NCBI RefSeq assembly: GCF_009914765.1 | Contig: NZ_WYDS01000016.1 | Coordinates: 62,001 to 126,000 of the forward strand | DNA: 64,000 nt | From: Halodesulfovibrio sp. MK-HDV | Lineage (GTDB): Bacteria > Desulfobacterota > Desulfovibrionia > Desulfovibrionales > Desulfovibrionaceae | Reading direction: 5' to 3' | Shown here: in pieces, positions 54,876-63,791 of the stretch | How the letters are laid out: every line of letters starts with the position of its first letter | Position numbering within the stretch: the first letter of the stretch is position 1 | Position numbers and translations under genes: made by a program | The notes under the pieces: model-generated | Databases searched by the model: none | Told to the model about the DNA's origin: nothing | What the model saw: the letters and a program-made list of their open reading frames with translations, nothing else

Positions 54876-54905
54876 GGGTCTACCCATTGGGTAGACCCTT
54901 TTTTT
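54876..54905 (+). terminator. Terminator of dsrMKJOP
   Basis: GGGTCTACCC and GGGTAGACCC form a perfect 10 bp stem with a 3-base loop, followed by seven T; A residues precede it. Confidence 0.93.
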
Positions 54906-54912
54906 ATATCCT

Positions 54913-54954
54913 ATCAACCAACTGGTTGATGTCCTTTCACCCATATTCTATTCT
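54913..54954 (+). promoter_or_regulatory. Promoter with overlapping 18-base palindrome
   Basis: The palindrome ATCAACCAACTGGTTGAT (54913-54930) has 8-base arms and a 2-base centre. It overlaps a -35 TTGATG (54926-54931); the -10 TATTCT is at 54949-54954 after a 17-base spacer. Transcription would start at about the ATG at 54961. Confidence 0.55.
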
Positions 54955-54960
54955 TTAACT

Positions 54961-55218
54961 ATGAAAAAACACATACCACAAACATTGCTACAGTCTGAAC
55001 CTGCTGACACTTCAAAGTACAAACAAAGCCATTCTACGATGTTACGAGATGGATTTGTACAGCATCCACATACAACAGATCAGCAACCAGTACGTATAGA
55101 TGAGTTAATCAAATCTATTTCACAAAGAAATCAAGAAGCAATGTCTCCATTGCGCAAGCAAAAAAAGCACAACAAAGCAGTGTTAAACTCTGTTCTGCGT
55201 TCTATCTTCTCTTCATAG
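54961..55218 (+). CDS. Small hypothetical protein, possibly leaderless
   Basis: An 85-residue polar protein (MKKHIPQTLLQSEPADTSKY and so on) with a basic C-terminal helix (RKQKKHNKAVLNSVLRSIF). I recognise no family, no signal peptide and no membrane segment. There is no ribosome site, but the promoter and palindrome just upstream place the transcription start at the ATG, so it would be translated as a leaderless mRNA. The alternative is that this frame is accidental. It lies downstream of dsrP and on the same strand as proV. Confidence 0.4.
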   Translation: MKKHIPQTLLQSEPADTSKYKQSHSTMLRDGFVQHPHTTDQQPVRIDELIKSISQRNQEAMSPLRKQKKHNKAVLNSVLRSIFSS

Positions 55219-55637
55219 TATCACATCTGCATCACTGCATCGACATTGCAGCCCTTCTCACCCCCCTTTCATTCGTTAGTTATTTATTTTTATTGGAAAA
55301 AAAATACACAATCTAACTATTTTAGACTACAGTACTTTGTTTATAAGCAGTCGAGTTATAAGTCAGTTCCGTAACTATCTCGTAACATTTATTTTTCTGT
55401 TACATATTACGGCAGAACGCTTTTCCCATATAAGCTTTATTCTTTGGAAGCTTCGGATACTGCCGCCTTACTGACTGCAAATTTATATGAAATGGTATAA
55501 TGCGGAGTGCTTACTCGTGCCCGCCCTTGCATAGCGCCTTTTTGAATAATGCAAGCCTGCCCTTTCTGGCCCTGTGGTGTAACAAACCTACTATGAATGA
55601 AGGCTCTTTCTACGGTTTACAAGAAAAAGGAAGCTAC
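55219..55637. other. Intergenic region and leader of proVWX
   Basis: AT-rich, no gene. An extended -10, TGGTATAAT, has its TATAAT at 55496-55501, so transcription of proV should start near 55508. The 130-base leader has an inverted repeat CTTGCAT/ATGCAAG at about 55528-55555. This start rules out translation from the in-frame ATG at 55500. Confidence 0.55.
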
Positions 55638-56876
55638 ATGTCATCCCAAAAGGTGATGCTTGAAGTACAAAATCTCACTAAAATCTTTGGCACGAACCCA
55701 AAACGGGCTCTACCACTCCTAGAAAAAGGGCTTACTAAAGACGAAATACTCCAAAAAACCGGCTTAACAGTTGGAGTACACGATGCATCTTTCACCGTGT
55801 ATGAAGGAGAAATTTTTGTCATTATGGGGCTTTCCGGCTCCGGCAAATCAACCCTTGTCCGTATGTTAAACCGGTTAATTGAACCAAACGCCGGAAGCGT
55901 CTCAATGCATGGTAAAAATATTACCGAAATGACGCACGACGAACTGGTTCAATTCCGGCTCCACAACATGAGTATGGTATTCCAATCCTTCGCACTCATG
56001 CCTCACCTGTCAGTCCTAGACAATGCCGCATTCGGACTTGAACTTGCCGGAGTTCCTAAAAAAGAGCGATCTAAACGCGCCCTTGAATCATTAGAACAAG
56101 TGGGACTCGCTGGATGGGAAAAATCCAGTCCTGATCAACTTAGTGGTGGTATGCAACAGAGGGTAGGCTTAGCTCGCGGTCTTGCAGTTGATCCTGAAAT
56201 CATGCTTATGGATGAAGCTTTTTCTGCGCTTGATCCACTCATCCGTACTGAAATGCAAGATGAACTGCTGATGCTTCAAGAAAAATATCGCCGAACTATC
56301 ATATTTATTTCGCATGACCTAAACGAAGCGCTCCGCATCGGAGATCGAATAGGCATAATGCAAGGCGGAAAAATTATTCAGGTGGGCACTCCGGAAGATG
56401 TTCTTCAAAATCCCGCCAATGATTACGTAAAAGCATTCTTTAAAGGCGTTGACCCTACAAGTGTACTCAGTGCAAAAGATATCGCCTCCAAAAACCACCC
56501 TACCATCATCATTACAAAGGGTGGAAACCTGCGCACTACCCATGAAATATTGAGTGCCAGCGAGCGTGACTATGCATTTGTTCTCGATCCTCAGCATAAA
56601 TTGCAGGGTGTGGTTTCAACAGATTCTATCCTCGAAAAATTAAAAGAGAAAAATCCGGAAAGCACTCTGCGTGATGCCTTCCTTCCAGGCATCAAAGTCG
56701 TCAACGAAGATGACACAATGCAGGAAATTCTGCCCCTTGTTGCGCAAACCGCAAGCCCCGTTCCTGTTTTAGACAGCAATAAGAAATTTAAAGGGGTTGT
56801 CTCAAAAACACGTTTTCTTAATACATTACACCGCAGTGGTGAGAGTTCTGAAATTTTAGAATCTTATACTATATAA
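55638..56876 (+). CDS. proV: Glycine betaine/proline ABC transporter ATP-binding protein
   Basis: A 412-residue ATPase of the ProV/OpuAA type. Residues 30-290 are the ABC module: Walker A GLSGSGKSTLVRML, signature LSGGMQQRVGLARGL, Walker B IMLMDEAFSALD and switch HDLNEAL. A C-terminal pair of CBS domains covers about residues 285-400 (ERDYAFVLDPQHKLQGVVST and later VPVLDSNKKFKGVVSKTRF), which sense ionic strength in OpuA homologues. The ATG at 55638 has AAGGAAG upstream and follows the mapped -10. It begins the proVWX operon. Confidence 0.93.
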   Translation: MSSQKVMLEVQNLTKIFGTNPKRALPLLEKGLTKDEILQKTGLTVGVHDASFTVYEGEIFVIMGLSGSGKSTLVRMLNRLIEPNAGSVSMHGKNITEMTHDELVQFRLHNMSMVFQSFALMPHLSVLDNAAFGLELAGVPKKERSKRALESLEQVGLAGWEKSSPDQLSGGMQQRVGLARGLAVDPEIMLMDEAFSALDPLIRTEMQDELLMLQEKYRRTIIFISHDLNEALRIGDRIGIMQGGKIIQVGTPEDVLQNPANDYVKAFFKGVDPTSVLSAKDIASKNHPTIIITKGGNLRTTHEILSASERDYAFVLDPQHKLQGVVSTDSILEKLKEKNPESTLRDAFLPGIKVVNEDDTMQEILPLVAQTASPVPVLDSNKKFKGVVSKTRFLNTLHRSGESSEILESYTI

Positions 56877-56887
56877 GGAGCTCTGGT

Positions 56888-57721
56888 ATGTTTAACGAAC
56901 AAGTTATTCCAATGGATATCTGGATCTCAGACGGCGTCAACTGGCTTGTGGATAACCACAGAGCTTTTTTTCTCAAACTTAAATGGCCTGTTGAACAGAC
57001 TCTTAATGCACTGGACCACGGGCTTAACGCCTTGCATCCTGCAATAATAATCATCGCTGTGCTCCTACTGGCATGGAAAATTGCCGGATGGAGAATTTCC
57101 CTTTTTTCAGGACTCTCTCTCGTTCTTATCGGCCTACTTGGCTTATGGGAAGCGACCATGACTACCATGGCCATGGTTCTTTCTTCAGTAATCTTTTGTG
57201 TTATTGCCGGCGTTCCTCTTGGAATCTATGCAGGGCGTAGTAACCGATTTGAGCAAATCATGCGGCCTATGCTTGACGCCATGCAAACGACACCATCATT
57301 TGTCTACCTAGTACCGATTGTTATGCTCTTTTCCATCGGCAATGCTGCTGGTGTACTAGCTACAATTATCTTTGCGCTTCCACCAATCATTCGACTCACA
57401 TCACTGGGTATCCGACAGGTTCCGCGAGAACTTATTGAAGCCGCTGAAGCTTTTGGAGCAACGAATCGACAAATCTTAGTAAAAGTACAAATCCCCCTTG
57501 CCATGCCGACTATTTTGGCTGGGCTTAATCAGACTATTATGATGGCTCTTTCCATGGTTGTTGTTGCTGCTCTTATTGGCGCAGGTGGACTGGGATCGCC
57601 AGTAATTCTCGGACTAAACTCCCTTGATATTGGCCTTGCTGCAATCGGTGGTATCAGTATCGTTCTTATGGCTGTTATGCTTGACCGCATTACACAAGCT
57701 GCAGCCCAGAAAAAGAAATAA
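56888..57721 (+). CDS. proW: Glycine betaine ABC transporter permease
   Basis: A 277-residue inner-membrane permease with about six segments. The ProW/OpuAB binding-protein-dependent transport motif is present: EAAEAFGATNRQILVKVQIP. The N-terminal segment is short compared with E. coli ProW. The membrane part begins LHPAIIIIAVLLLAWKI and includes the quoted Q MQTTPSFVYLVPIVMLF block. The gap from proV is 11 bases. The substrate is inferred from ProX. Confidence 0.93.
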   Translation: MFNEQVIPMDIWISDGVNWLVDNHRAFFLKLKWPVEQTLNALDHGLNALHPAIIIIAVLLLAWKIAGWRISLFSGLSLVLIGLLGLWEATMTTMAMVLSSVIFCVIAGVPLGIYAGRSNRFEQIMRPMLDAMQTTPSFVYLVPIVMLFSIGNAAGVLATIIFALPPIIRLTSLGIRQVPRELIEAAEAFGATNRQILVKVQIPLAMPTILAGLNQTIMMALSMVVVAALIGAGGLGSPVILGLNSLDIGLAAIGGISIVLMAVMLDRITQAAAQKKK

Positions 57722-57791
57722 GCTGAGCCATACAACAAGCTGTTCCTGACCACCTTAAGAAAACCTTTAGCACCGTAGGATGTATTCAACG

Positions 57792-58811
57792 ATGTTTAAA
57801 AAGATTTTACTCGCCCTACTTATTGTATCCATGTCTGTTCCCGCATTTGCATTTAGCGACAAGCCGGGTGAAGGAATTACCATCAAACCTGCTCGCGCCA
57901 CATGGACAACAGGTTACTTTCACTCGATTATCATCGAAAAAGGACTTCGCGAGCTGGGGTATACCGTTAAAAAATCCAAAGAGCTTCCAGTAGCACTGTT
58001 CTTTAAAACGCTCTCACTGGGTGATGTAGACTACTGGCCAAATGGTTGGTTCCCACTCTACGACAACTATCTGGAAAAATTTAAAGATTCAATTTCTCCG
58101 ATTGGCTATGTCTTAAAAAAACAAGCTCTGCAGGGATATCTTGTCGATAAAGAACATGCTGACAAACTGAATATTAAATCACTGGAAGATTTCAAACGTC
58201 CTGAAGTTCGCAGAGCTTTTGATAAAGACGGAGATGGCAAAGCAGACCTTACCGGTGCCCCTCACGGATGGGAAAACGTTAAAGTTATCGATATGCATAT
58301 CGACAAATATGGCCTGAAAGATCATGTCGAACAGGTAAGCGCATCGTATGAAGCTGCTATGGCGGCGAATATTGCGGCTTACAAGAGCGGAGAGCCAATT
58401 TTTTACTACACATGGACTCCAAGCTGGACCATCTATAAATTGATTCCTGGCAAAGACGTTGTATGGATTAACGTTCCGCACAACATTCCGAACACTGGCT
58501 CCAAAGAAGAGCTCGCTTTAATGCGTTTGCATGAAGTAGAAGGCGCTGTATCCAATCCTATTGATATGGGCTTTAGTGTTGCTGATATCCGTGTCGTAGC
58601 GAACAATAACTTTCTTGCACAAAACCCGCCTGCTAGAAAATTTTTAGAGCTTTTCACCATCGACTTGAGTGACCTCAGTGAAGAATACACAAAACTCATG
58701 GAAGGCGAAAAATCTCAGCGTGATATTGAGCGTCATGCTGATGAATGGATTGAAAACAATCAAGTTCTTTGGAACAGCTGGCTTACTCAAGCCCGACGCA
58801 CCATAAGATAA
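57792..58811 (+). CDS. proX: Glycine betaine ABC transporter substrate-binding protein
   Basis: A 339-residue periplasmic protein with a signal peptide (MFKKILLALLIVSMSVPAFA). The mature start is FSDKPGEGITIKPARATWTT. Aromatic residues for cation-pi binding are visible: the YWPNGWFPLYD block and YYTWTPSWT; this fits the Trp cage of OpuAC/ProX proteins. The ATG at 57792 has TAGGATG eight bases upstream and is preferred to the ATG at 57780. It is the last gene of proVWX. Other quaternary amines cannot be excluded. Confidence 0.9.
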   Translation: MFKKILLALLIVSMSVPAFAFSDKPGEGITIKPARATWTTGYFHSIIIEKGLRELGYTVKKSKELPVALFFKTLSLGDVDYWPNGWFPLYDNYLEKFKDSISPIGYVLKKQALQGYLVDKEHADKLNIKSLEDFKRPEVRRAFDKDGDGKADLTGAPHGWENVKVIDMHIDKYGLKDHVEQVSASYEAAMAANIAAYKSGEPIFYYTWTPSWTIYKLIPGKDVVWINVPHNIPNTGSKEELALMRLHEVEGAVSNPIDMGFSVADIRVVANNNFLAQNPPARKFLELFTIDLSDLSEEYTKLMEGEKSQRDIERHADEWIENNQVLWNSWLTQARRTIR

Positions 58812-58823
58812 GTCATTCACTAC

Positions 58824-58865
58824 AAAAAAAAGCCCCGCTTTCTCACGAAAGCGGGGCTTTTTATT
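58824..58865. terminator. Bidirectional terminator between proX and the permease gene
   Basis: AAAGCCCCGCTTTC and GAAAGCGGGGCTTT pair across TCAC with A and T runs on each side. It serves both convergent genes. Confidence 0.92.
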
Positions 58866-58881
58866 ATTGAAAATAGAAAGC

Positions 58882-60057
58882 TTACACGTAGTTGGCAACA
58901 AGAATTACAACACCGCATACAGCTGCTGTTGCGATCCCCATGCTGCCACCAGGAGTCATGTATACAAGCTGCTGTGCTGCTACTTTTGCCTCACGACGAA
59001 GTTTGTAGCTCATCGCACACGGTAACAGGATACAGATAACTGCAAGAGCTGCTCCGGCATGGGCAAGTGCTGCGATAAAGCCGCCCGGCGCAAGTAATGA
59101 AGCAATCACAACCGGAACAAACACAATAAGGGTTGTCCCCATACGTTCTTTGCCAGTATCACCACGACGAAGGGTTTCCGCAGTCAGATCGAACAAAGAA
59201 AGTGCTACGCCAAAAAATGATGTAATCAGCGCAAAAGCTGCAAAGACAGACAGAATAGTTTGAACTACCACAGAGCCGTTGCACATAGATTTGATAAGAG
59301 AATCTACACTGCCACTCATGTTTACAATCTGATCCATTGGCACACTGCCAAGGGACAGGAATAACCAGAGCATGTAGCATAACAGTGGAAGCAACGTACC
59401 CCAAAACATGATGCGAATAAGCTGTCTGGTGTTTGTGCCCACAACAGTGGTGATACTTGGAATACAGAAGTGGAACGAGAAAGATGCAAAGAGTACCGGG
59501 ATAGCACCCACAAGATACTTGTAATCAGGTGTGGCATTCATCAGCACATTAACGTCTACAGTGGTACTTAATGTTGCAAATGCAATAGCCATTGCACCAA
59601 GCATACTTAAGAAAATTACGCTGTTAAAACGTACAATTGCGTTTGTACCTAAATATATAATAACAGCCATTGCTGCTGCGAATCCAACGGAGCAAGCTCC
59701 TGTACTGATAGGGTCAGCATTAACGCCAATAGCACGGGCAATAATACCACCCATTGCGGTCACGTACGCAACAAGTACAGCGTAGAGAAGAAAAGTCAGA
59801 CAAACAACGGCAATTACCTGCCCCCATCTGCCAAGAACTTTCTTAACCATCATATTTACGTTTAAACCAGCTCCGACCTGAAGGTTAACCTCAAGCAAGA
59901 GAAGCGAAGTGTAGAATGCCAGAGCCCACATGACCAGAAGCAGTACCATGCTGATTTTGAAGCCCAGGAAGCCGATTGCCATTGGCAAACCAAGCATTCC
60001 CGCACCGATAGTGGTGCCAGCTACAACACATACTGCATCCAGAGATTGAGACTTCAT
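58882..60057 (-). CDS. Aromatic amino acid permease (HAAAP family)
   Basis: A 391-residue permease with eleven membrane segments. Its N-terminus has the family motif AGTTIGAGMLGLPMAI and the middle SFSFHFCIPSITTVVGTN, typical of Mtr/TnaB/TyrP transporters for tryptophan or tyrosine by proton symport. The ATG at 60057 has GGGGGTT upstream and is preferred to an in-frame start at 60072. It is a single gene. Which aromatic amino acid it takes up cannot be told. Confidence 0.85.
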   Translation of the reverse strand: MKSQSLDAVCVVAGTTIGAGMLGLPMAIGFLGFKISMVLLLVMWALAFYTSLLLLEVNLQVGAGLNVNMMVKKVLGRWGQVIAVVCLTFLLYAVLVAYVTAMGGIIARAIGVNADPISTGACSVGFAAAMAVIIYLGTNAIVRFNSVIFLSMLGAMAIAFATLSTTVDVNVLMNATPDYKYLVGAIPVLFASFSFHFCIPSITTVVGTNTRQLIRIMFWGTLLPLLCYMLWLFLSLGSVPMDQIVNMSGSVDSLIKSMCNGSVVVQTILSVFAAFALITSFFGVALSLFDLTAETLRRGDTGKERMGTTLIVFVPVVIASLLAPGGFIAALAHAGAALAVICILLPCAMSYKLRREAKVAAQQLVYMTPGGSMGIATAAVCGVVILVANYV

Positions 60058-60775
60058 AATTATAACCCCCATAGGTCATTTGTGCCCGCGCCTACACCAG
60101 ATAACAAACAAGAGTGTTCAGCACCTGATTCAACCGTTTTTGAAGCAGATTGGGGAACACTTTTACTAGTGAGAATTGTAAGGATAAAAAGCGTGACGGT
60201 ACTTCTCGCCCTTTGAAGGCTTACTATTATTTTTTAATGTAAAGCCTACTAAGTTGTGTGCAGCGATACAGTAACGATGCTGACTTATACAGTTGCGCGA
60301 TTAATCTTTATAGTCAGCACCAAGTACACGTTGTGATAAGACAAGGTCAAGCACTGTAATGCATATTTTTTACGTTTCTGACAAAAACTAACACTTTTAG
60401 TATTTTATTATAATCTATGCACGGCAGCGCTACAATAGATAGTTTTACAATATTGTACAGTGTACATACATTTTTGTTTCCACGTTTAACATTAATGTTT
60501 AATTCGGCGTTGTCATTTTTGCACAAAAATCTCCCTTGCATCATTTCAAAAAACTCACTATTAAGCCTTCGCATCGCTTTAAAAAAGTGAGTGCACGCGT
60601 ACATTATGTTTTTAAATTTTCTGTATTTACAGTAAGTTATTGGCTTCAGAATGCTTAGCTTTTCAAGCTATTCTATAGTCAATATACGGCGAAGACCTCC
60701 AGACCGATCCGAAATTTCAAACGGACCGCGCCTGTGTCCACCCTATGTGTTTTTATTATTCATGGAGGATACACT
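60058..60775. other. Divergent intergenic region between permease and SulP genes
   Basis: About 700 AT-rich bases without a credible gene. A dense palindrome cluster lies at 60446-60466 (given separately). The right end holds the SulP ribosome site. I found no clear promoter. Confidence 0.55.
60446..60466. promoter_or_regulatory. Overlapping palindromes, candidate operator
   Basis: TACAATATTGTA (60446-60457) is a perfect 12-base palindrome and overlaps TGTACAGTGTACA (60454-60466), a 13-base dyad. The pair lies midway between the two divergent transporter genes. It does not clearly fit a regulator I can name. Confidence 0.45.
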
Positions 60776-62476
60776 GTGCGTTCACACGCTATTTTTAGCA
60801 GGCGAACTTTTCGGCCTGCTCTACTCACTACTCTCACATCCGGCTATACTCTTTCGCAATTTGTCAAAGATGTCGTTTCTGGTTCAACAGTAGGTATTGT
60901 TGCCCTGCCGTTAGCCATGGCATTTGCAATTGCCAGTGGCTGTTCCCCTGAAAAAGGACTTTTTACAGCCATCGTAGCCGGCTTCATTATTTCCGCAATT
61001 GGCGGTTCTCGCTTCCAAATTGGTGGCCCTACAGGGGCATTTGTTGTTATTGTTGCAGGAATCATAGCCAGACACGGGTATGAGGGGCTTGTAGTAGCTA
61101 CAGGTATGGCGGGCATAATCTTACTTGTTATGGGCTTTTGCGGATTGGGCAGGTTGCTCAAATTCATTCCGTACCCTGTGACTACCGGCTTCACCACCGG
61201 TATCGCTCTGCTGATTTTTACAACGCAGATAAAAGACTTACTCGGGCTAAAGTTAATGGATCTTCCGGCGTCGTTTATCCCAAAGGTAACGACGTTAGTG
61301 CAGGCATCACCTACTGCACATATAGACTCTATTACTGTTGCGGGCATCACTATTGTAACAATATATCTTACCCGTAAGCTCTTCCCAAGATTTCCGTCGC
61401 ATATTGCAGGTATTTTAGCCGCATCTGCTGTGGCAATCATAGGCGGTCTGGATGTTTCAACTATTGGAACACGCTTTGGCGGCATTCCGGCAGAACTGCC
61501 TACCTTTGCGCTGCCGGCAAATATTCCTTCACTCGTTATTACCATGCTTCCTGATGCCCTCACCATTGCTCTGCTGGCAGCCATTGAATCTCTCTTAAGT
61601 GCTGTTGTGGCTGACGGTATGACTGGTGAACGCCATCACTCATCCACCGAACTCATTGGTCAGGGTATTGCAAACATCGCATCATCCTTCTTCGGCGGCA
61701 TTCCAGCTACAGGTGCAATTGCCCGAACCGCTACCAATATTCGTGCGGGCGCATTCTCACCGGTATCCGGCATGGTTCACGCTATTGTGCTTGCATTATT
61801 TGTTAAATTTTTTGCTCCGGTTGCTTCTGCAATTCCACTTGCCAGCCTTGCCGGTGTCCTCACATATGTTGCATGGGATATGAGTGAACTGCCAAAATTC
61901 GTTCATATTCTCCGTGCTCCAAAATCAGATGCTGCAGTTATGCTTTGCACATTCCTGCTTACTGTTCTTGTAGACCTCACTGTAGGTGTACAGTTTGGCG
62001 TTGTGTTAGCGGCACTGCTTCTTATTGGACGCATCAGTGACGCAACTCAATTCCAAAACTGGGAACGAACAAAAGCTGCTCCGGTAAAACATGCTCCATC
62101 GTGGGACAGTGAAATTGAAGTCTATGAAATCAATGGCCCATTCTTCTTTGGTTGTGCCGATCGTTTCTCACAGACATTCTCTTTGATGCGCAAGCCACCA
62201 CGAGCCATTATTTTTAGAATGCGCCATGTTCATACAATTGATGCTACGGCGTTACACGCAATTGAACTGGTACTGCTCCAAATGCAGCAATTGAATGTAC
62301 ACGTGATGTTCTCCGGTGTTGATCCTTCCATTCAAAAACAAATGGTACGATTTGGCTTGTTGTCTTTTATTAGCAATGACGACATCTGCCATTCCTTTGG
62401 AACAGCATGGTCTAAAGCACACAAACTTGTTGATGAAACGAGTGCATCACCTACTGTAAAGCCTGCCGTAGCGTAG
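60776..62476 (+). CDS. SulP family inorganic anion transporter
   Basis: A 566-residue transporter. The membrane domain has about twelve segments, with the SLC26/SulP motifs SGSTVGIVALPLAMAFAIAS and GGPTGAFVVIVAGI and the later GIANIASSFFGGIPATGAIA. A cytoplasmic STAS domain covers the last 110 residues, with VYEINGPFFFGCADRF and the FRMRHVHTIDATALHAIE stretch. Substrates in the family are sulfate, bicarbonate or other anions; sulfate is plausible in a sulfate reducer but unproven. GTG at 60776 is chosen because GGAGG lies seven bases upstream; an ATG at 60734 has no ribosome site. Confidence 0.85.
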   Translation: MRSHAIFSRRTFRPALLTTLTSGYTLSQFVKDVVSGSTVGIVALPLAMAFAIASGCSPEKGLFTAIVAGFIISAIGGSRFQIGGPTGAFVVIVAGIIARHGYEGLVVATGMAGIILLVMGFCGLGRLLKFIPYPVTTGFTTGIALLIFTTQIKDLLGLKLMDLPASFIPKVTTLVQASPTAHIDSITVAGITIVTIYLTRKLFPRFPSHIAGILAASAVAIIGGLDVSTIGTRFGGIPAELPTFALPANIPSLVITMLPDALTIALLAAIESLLSAVVADGMTGERHHSSTELIGQGIANIASSFFGGIPATGAIARTATNIRAGAFSPVSGMVHAIVLALFVKFFAPVASAIPLASLAGVLTYVAWDMSELPKFVHILRAPKSDAAVMLCTFLLTVLVDLTVGVQFGVVLAALLLIGRISDATQFQNWERTKAAPVKHAPSWDSEIEVYEINGPFFFGCADRFSQTFSLMRKPPRAIIFRMRHVHTIDATALHAIELVLLQMQQLNVHVMFSGVDPSIQKQMVRFGLLSFISNDDICHSFGTAWSKAHKLVDETSASPTVKPAVA

Positions 62477-62494
62477 TTTAGAACATCTCCACTT

Positions 62495-62527
62495 AGCCCT
62501 GTAACACCTGTTACAGGGCTTTTTTTA
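62495..62527 (+). terminator. Terminator of the SulP gene
   Basis: AGCCCTGTAAC and GTTACAGGGCT pair across ACCT and are followed by seven T. Confidence 0.92.
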
Positions 62528-62655
62528 TCCATTGTTTGCGTTAGCCACTGTCTTTTAAGGGTATTAAGTATTTTTCAGTGTATACCATTCTAGATAGCCC
62601 TCAGAGTATGGTATCGTACTCACACTGTTTTTTTACTATTACCCAAAAGAGCACC

Positions 62656-63789
62656 ATGACGACACAGCAAGCTCCATCTTTTGAAGTCCAGACCAGCCCT
62701 GAGGAAACAAGCATTTCTCTTTCAGGAACGTGGACAACCTTGCATCTGGATACAGTTGAGCGCCCTTTTATGGACTCCGTACTGCATGCAGCGCACTCTA
62801 TCGTGCTGAACATTGCAAACATTGCTAAGCTTGATACCAACGGCGCATGGATTCTTGAACAATATCGTCGAAAAGCTGTCGCTGATGGAAAAACCTGTTC
62901 AATCTCCGGAGCGGAAGCCAACGATCAAATATTACTGACAACTGTTGGAAAACGTACGGAAGAAAAAGCACCTCCTAAACCTGTGCCGTTCTATATCTCA
63001 TTCTTAAACAATACAGGCCGCAGCTTCATTGAGCAGTGCAAAATCACAATAAATATTGTCGGGTTCCTTGGTGAAGTTGTCACCGCACTTGCCCGTTCTC
63101 TTCTTAATCCGCGGAGATTTAGAGTTACAGCGCTCTTCTATCACCTAGAGCATGTTGGACTTCGCGGTATCCCGATTATCGCCCTGCTTTCTTTCCTTAT
63201 CGGAATGGTGCTCGCATATATGGGCGCACAGCAGCTCCAAAAATTTGGTGCGCAGGTTTTTGTAATACAACTTGTCCAGATTTCCGTTCTGCGTGAACTC
63301 GGCATTCTTCTCACAGCAATCGTCATTGCGGGTCGCTCCGGCTCTGCGTTTACAGCGCAAATTGGTGCAATGATCTCCAATGAAGAAATTTACGCGATGA
63401 AAACGTCCGGCCTCGATCCTGTAGACACTCTTGTAATCCCGCGAGTTCTTGCCCTCATCATCATGCTGCCTATTCTCGGATTCATTGCAGATATAATGGG
63501 CTTGCTCGGCGGCGCACTTATGGTTTGGCAATCGCTGGATATCGGGCTTCATGGATTTATTATCCGTCTCCATGAAACACTGAACATCTGGGATTTTTAT
63601 GTTGGAATAATTAAGGCACCATTTTTTGCTATCGTCATTGCAACGATCGGGTGCTTTCAGGGCATGCAGGTTACAGGTAGCGCTGAATCTGTTGGTAGGC
63701 TCACGACCACAGCAGTTATTGAATCAATCTTTGCTGTAATCGTTATTGATGCAGGTTTCGCCATCTTTTTTGCGGCGATGGGGATTTAG
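62656..63789 (+). CDS. MlaE-type ABC transporter permease with STAS-like N-terminus
   Basis: A 377-residue protein. Residues 10-110 are soluble and STAS-like (IVLNIANIAKLDTNGAWILE, with the Asp/Ser-type loop before a helix). The remaining 260 residues are the MlaE/YrbE permease: GFLGEVVTALARSLLNPRRF, ELGILLTAIVIAGRSGSAFT and EEIYAMKTSGLDPVDTLVIP. It is the inner-membrane channel of retrograde phospholipid transport. ATG at 62656 is preferred to an upstream ATG at 62578, giving the usual start; the ribosome site is weak (AAGAG). The gap to the ATPase gene is 2 bases. Confidence 0.88.
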   Translation: MTTQQAPSFEVQTSPEETSISLSGTWTTLHLDTVERPFMDSVLHAAHSIVLNIANIAKLDTNGAWILEQYRRKAVADGKTCSISGAEANDQILLTTVGKRTEEKAPPKPVPFYISFLNNTGRSFIEQCKITINIVGFLGEVVTALARSLLNPRRFRVTALFYHLEHVGLRGIPIIALLSFLIGMVLAYMGAQQLQKFGAQVFVIQLVQISVLRELGILLTAIVIAGRSGSAFTAQIGAMISNEEIYAMKTSGLDPVDTLVIPRVLALIIMLPILGFIADIMGLLGGALMVWQSLDIGLHGFIIRLHETLNIWDFYVGIIKAPFFAIVIATIGCFQGMQVTGSAESVGRLTTTAVIESIFAVIVIDAGFAIFFAAMGI

Positions 63790-63791
63790 CC

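Noticed and set aside
55500-55637. Longer proV start at 55500
   Set aside because: A -10 element lies at 55496-55501, so the mRNA would begin after that ATG. The start at 55638 has a ribosome site.
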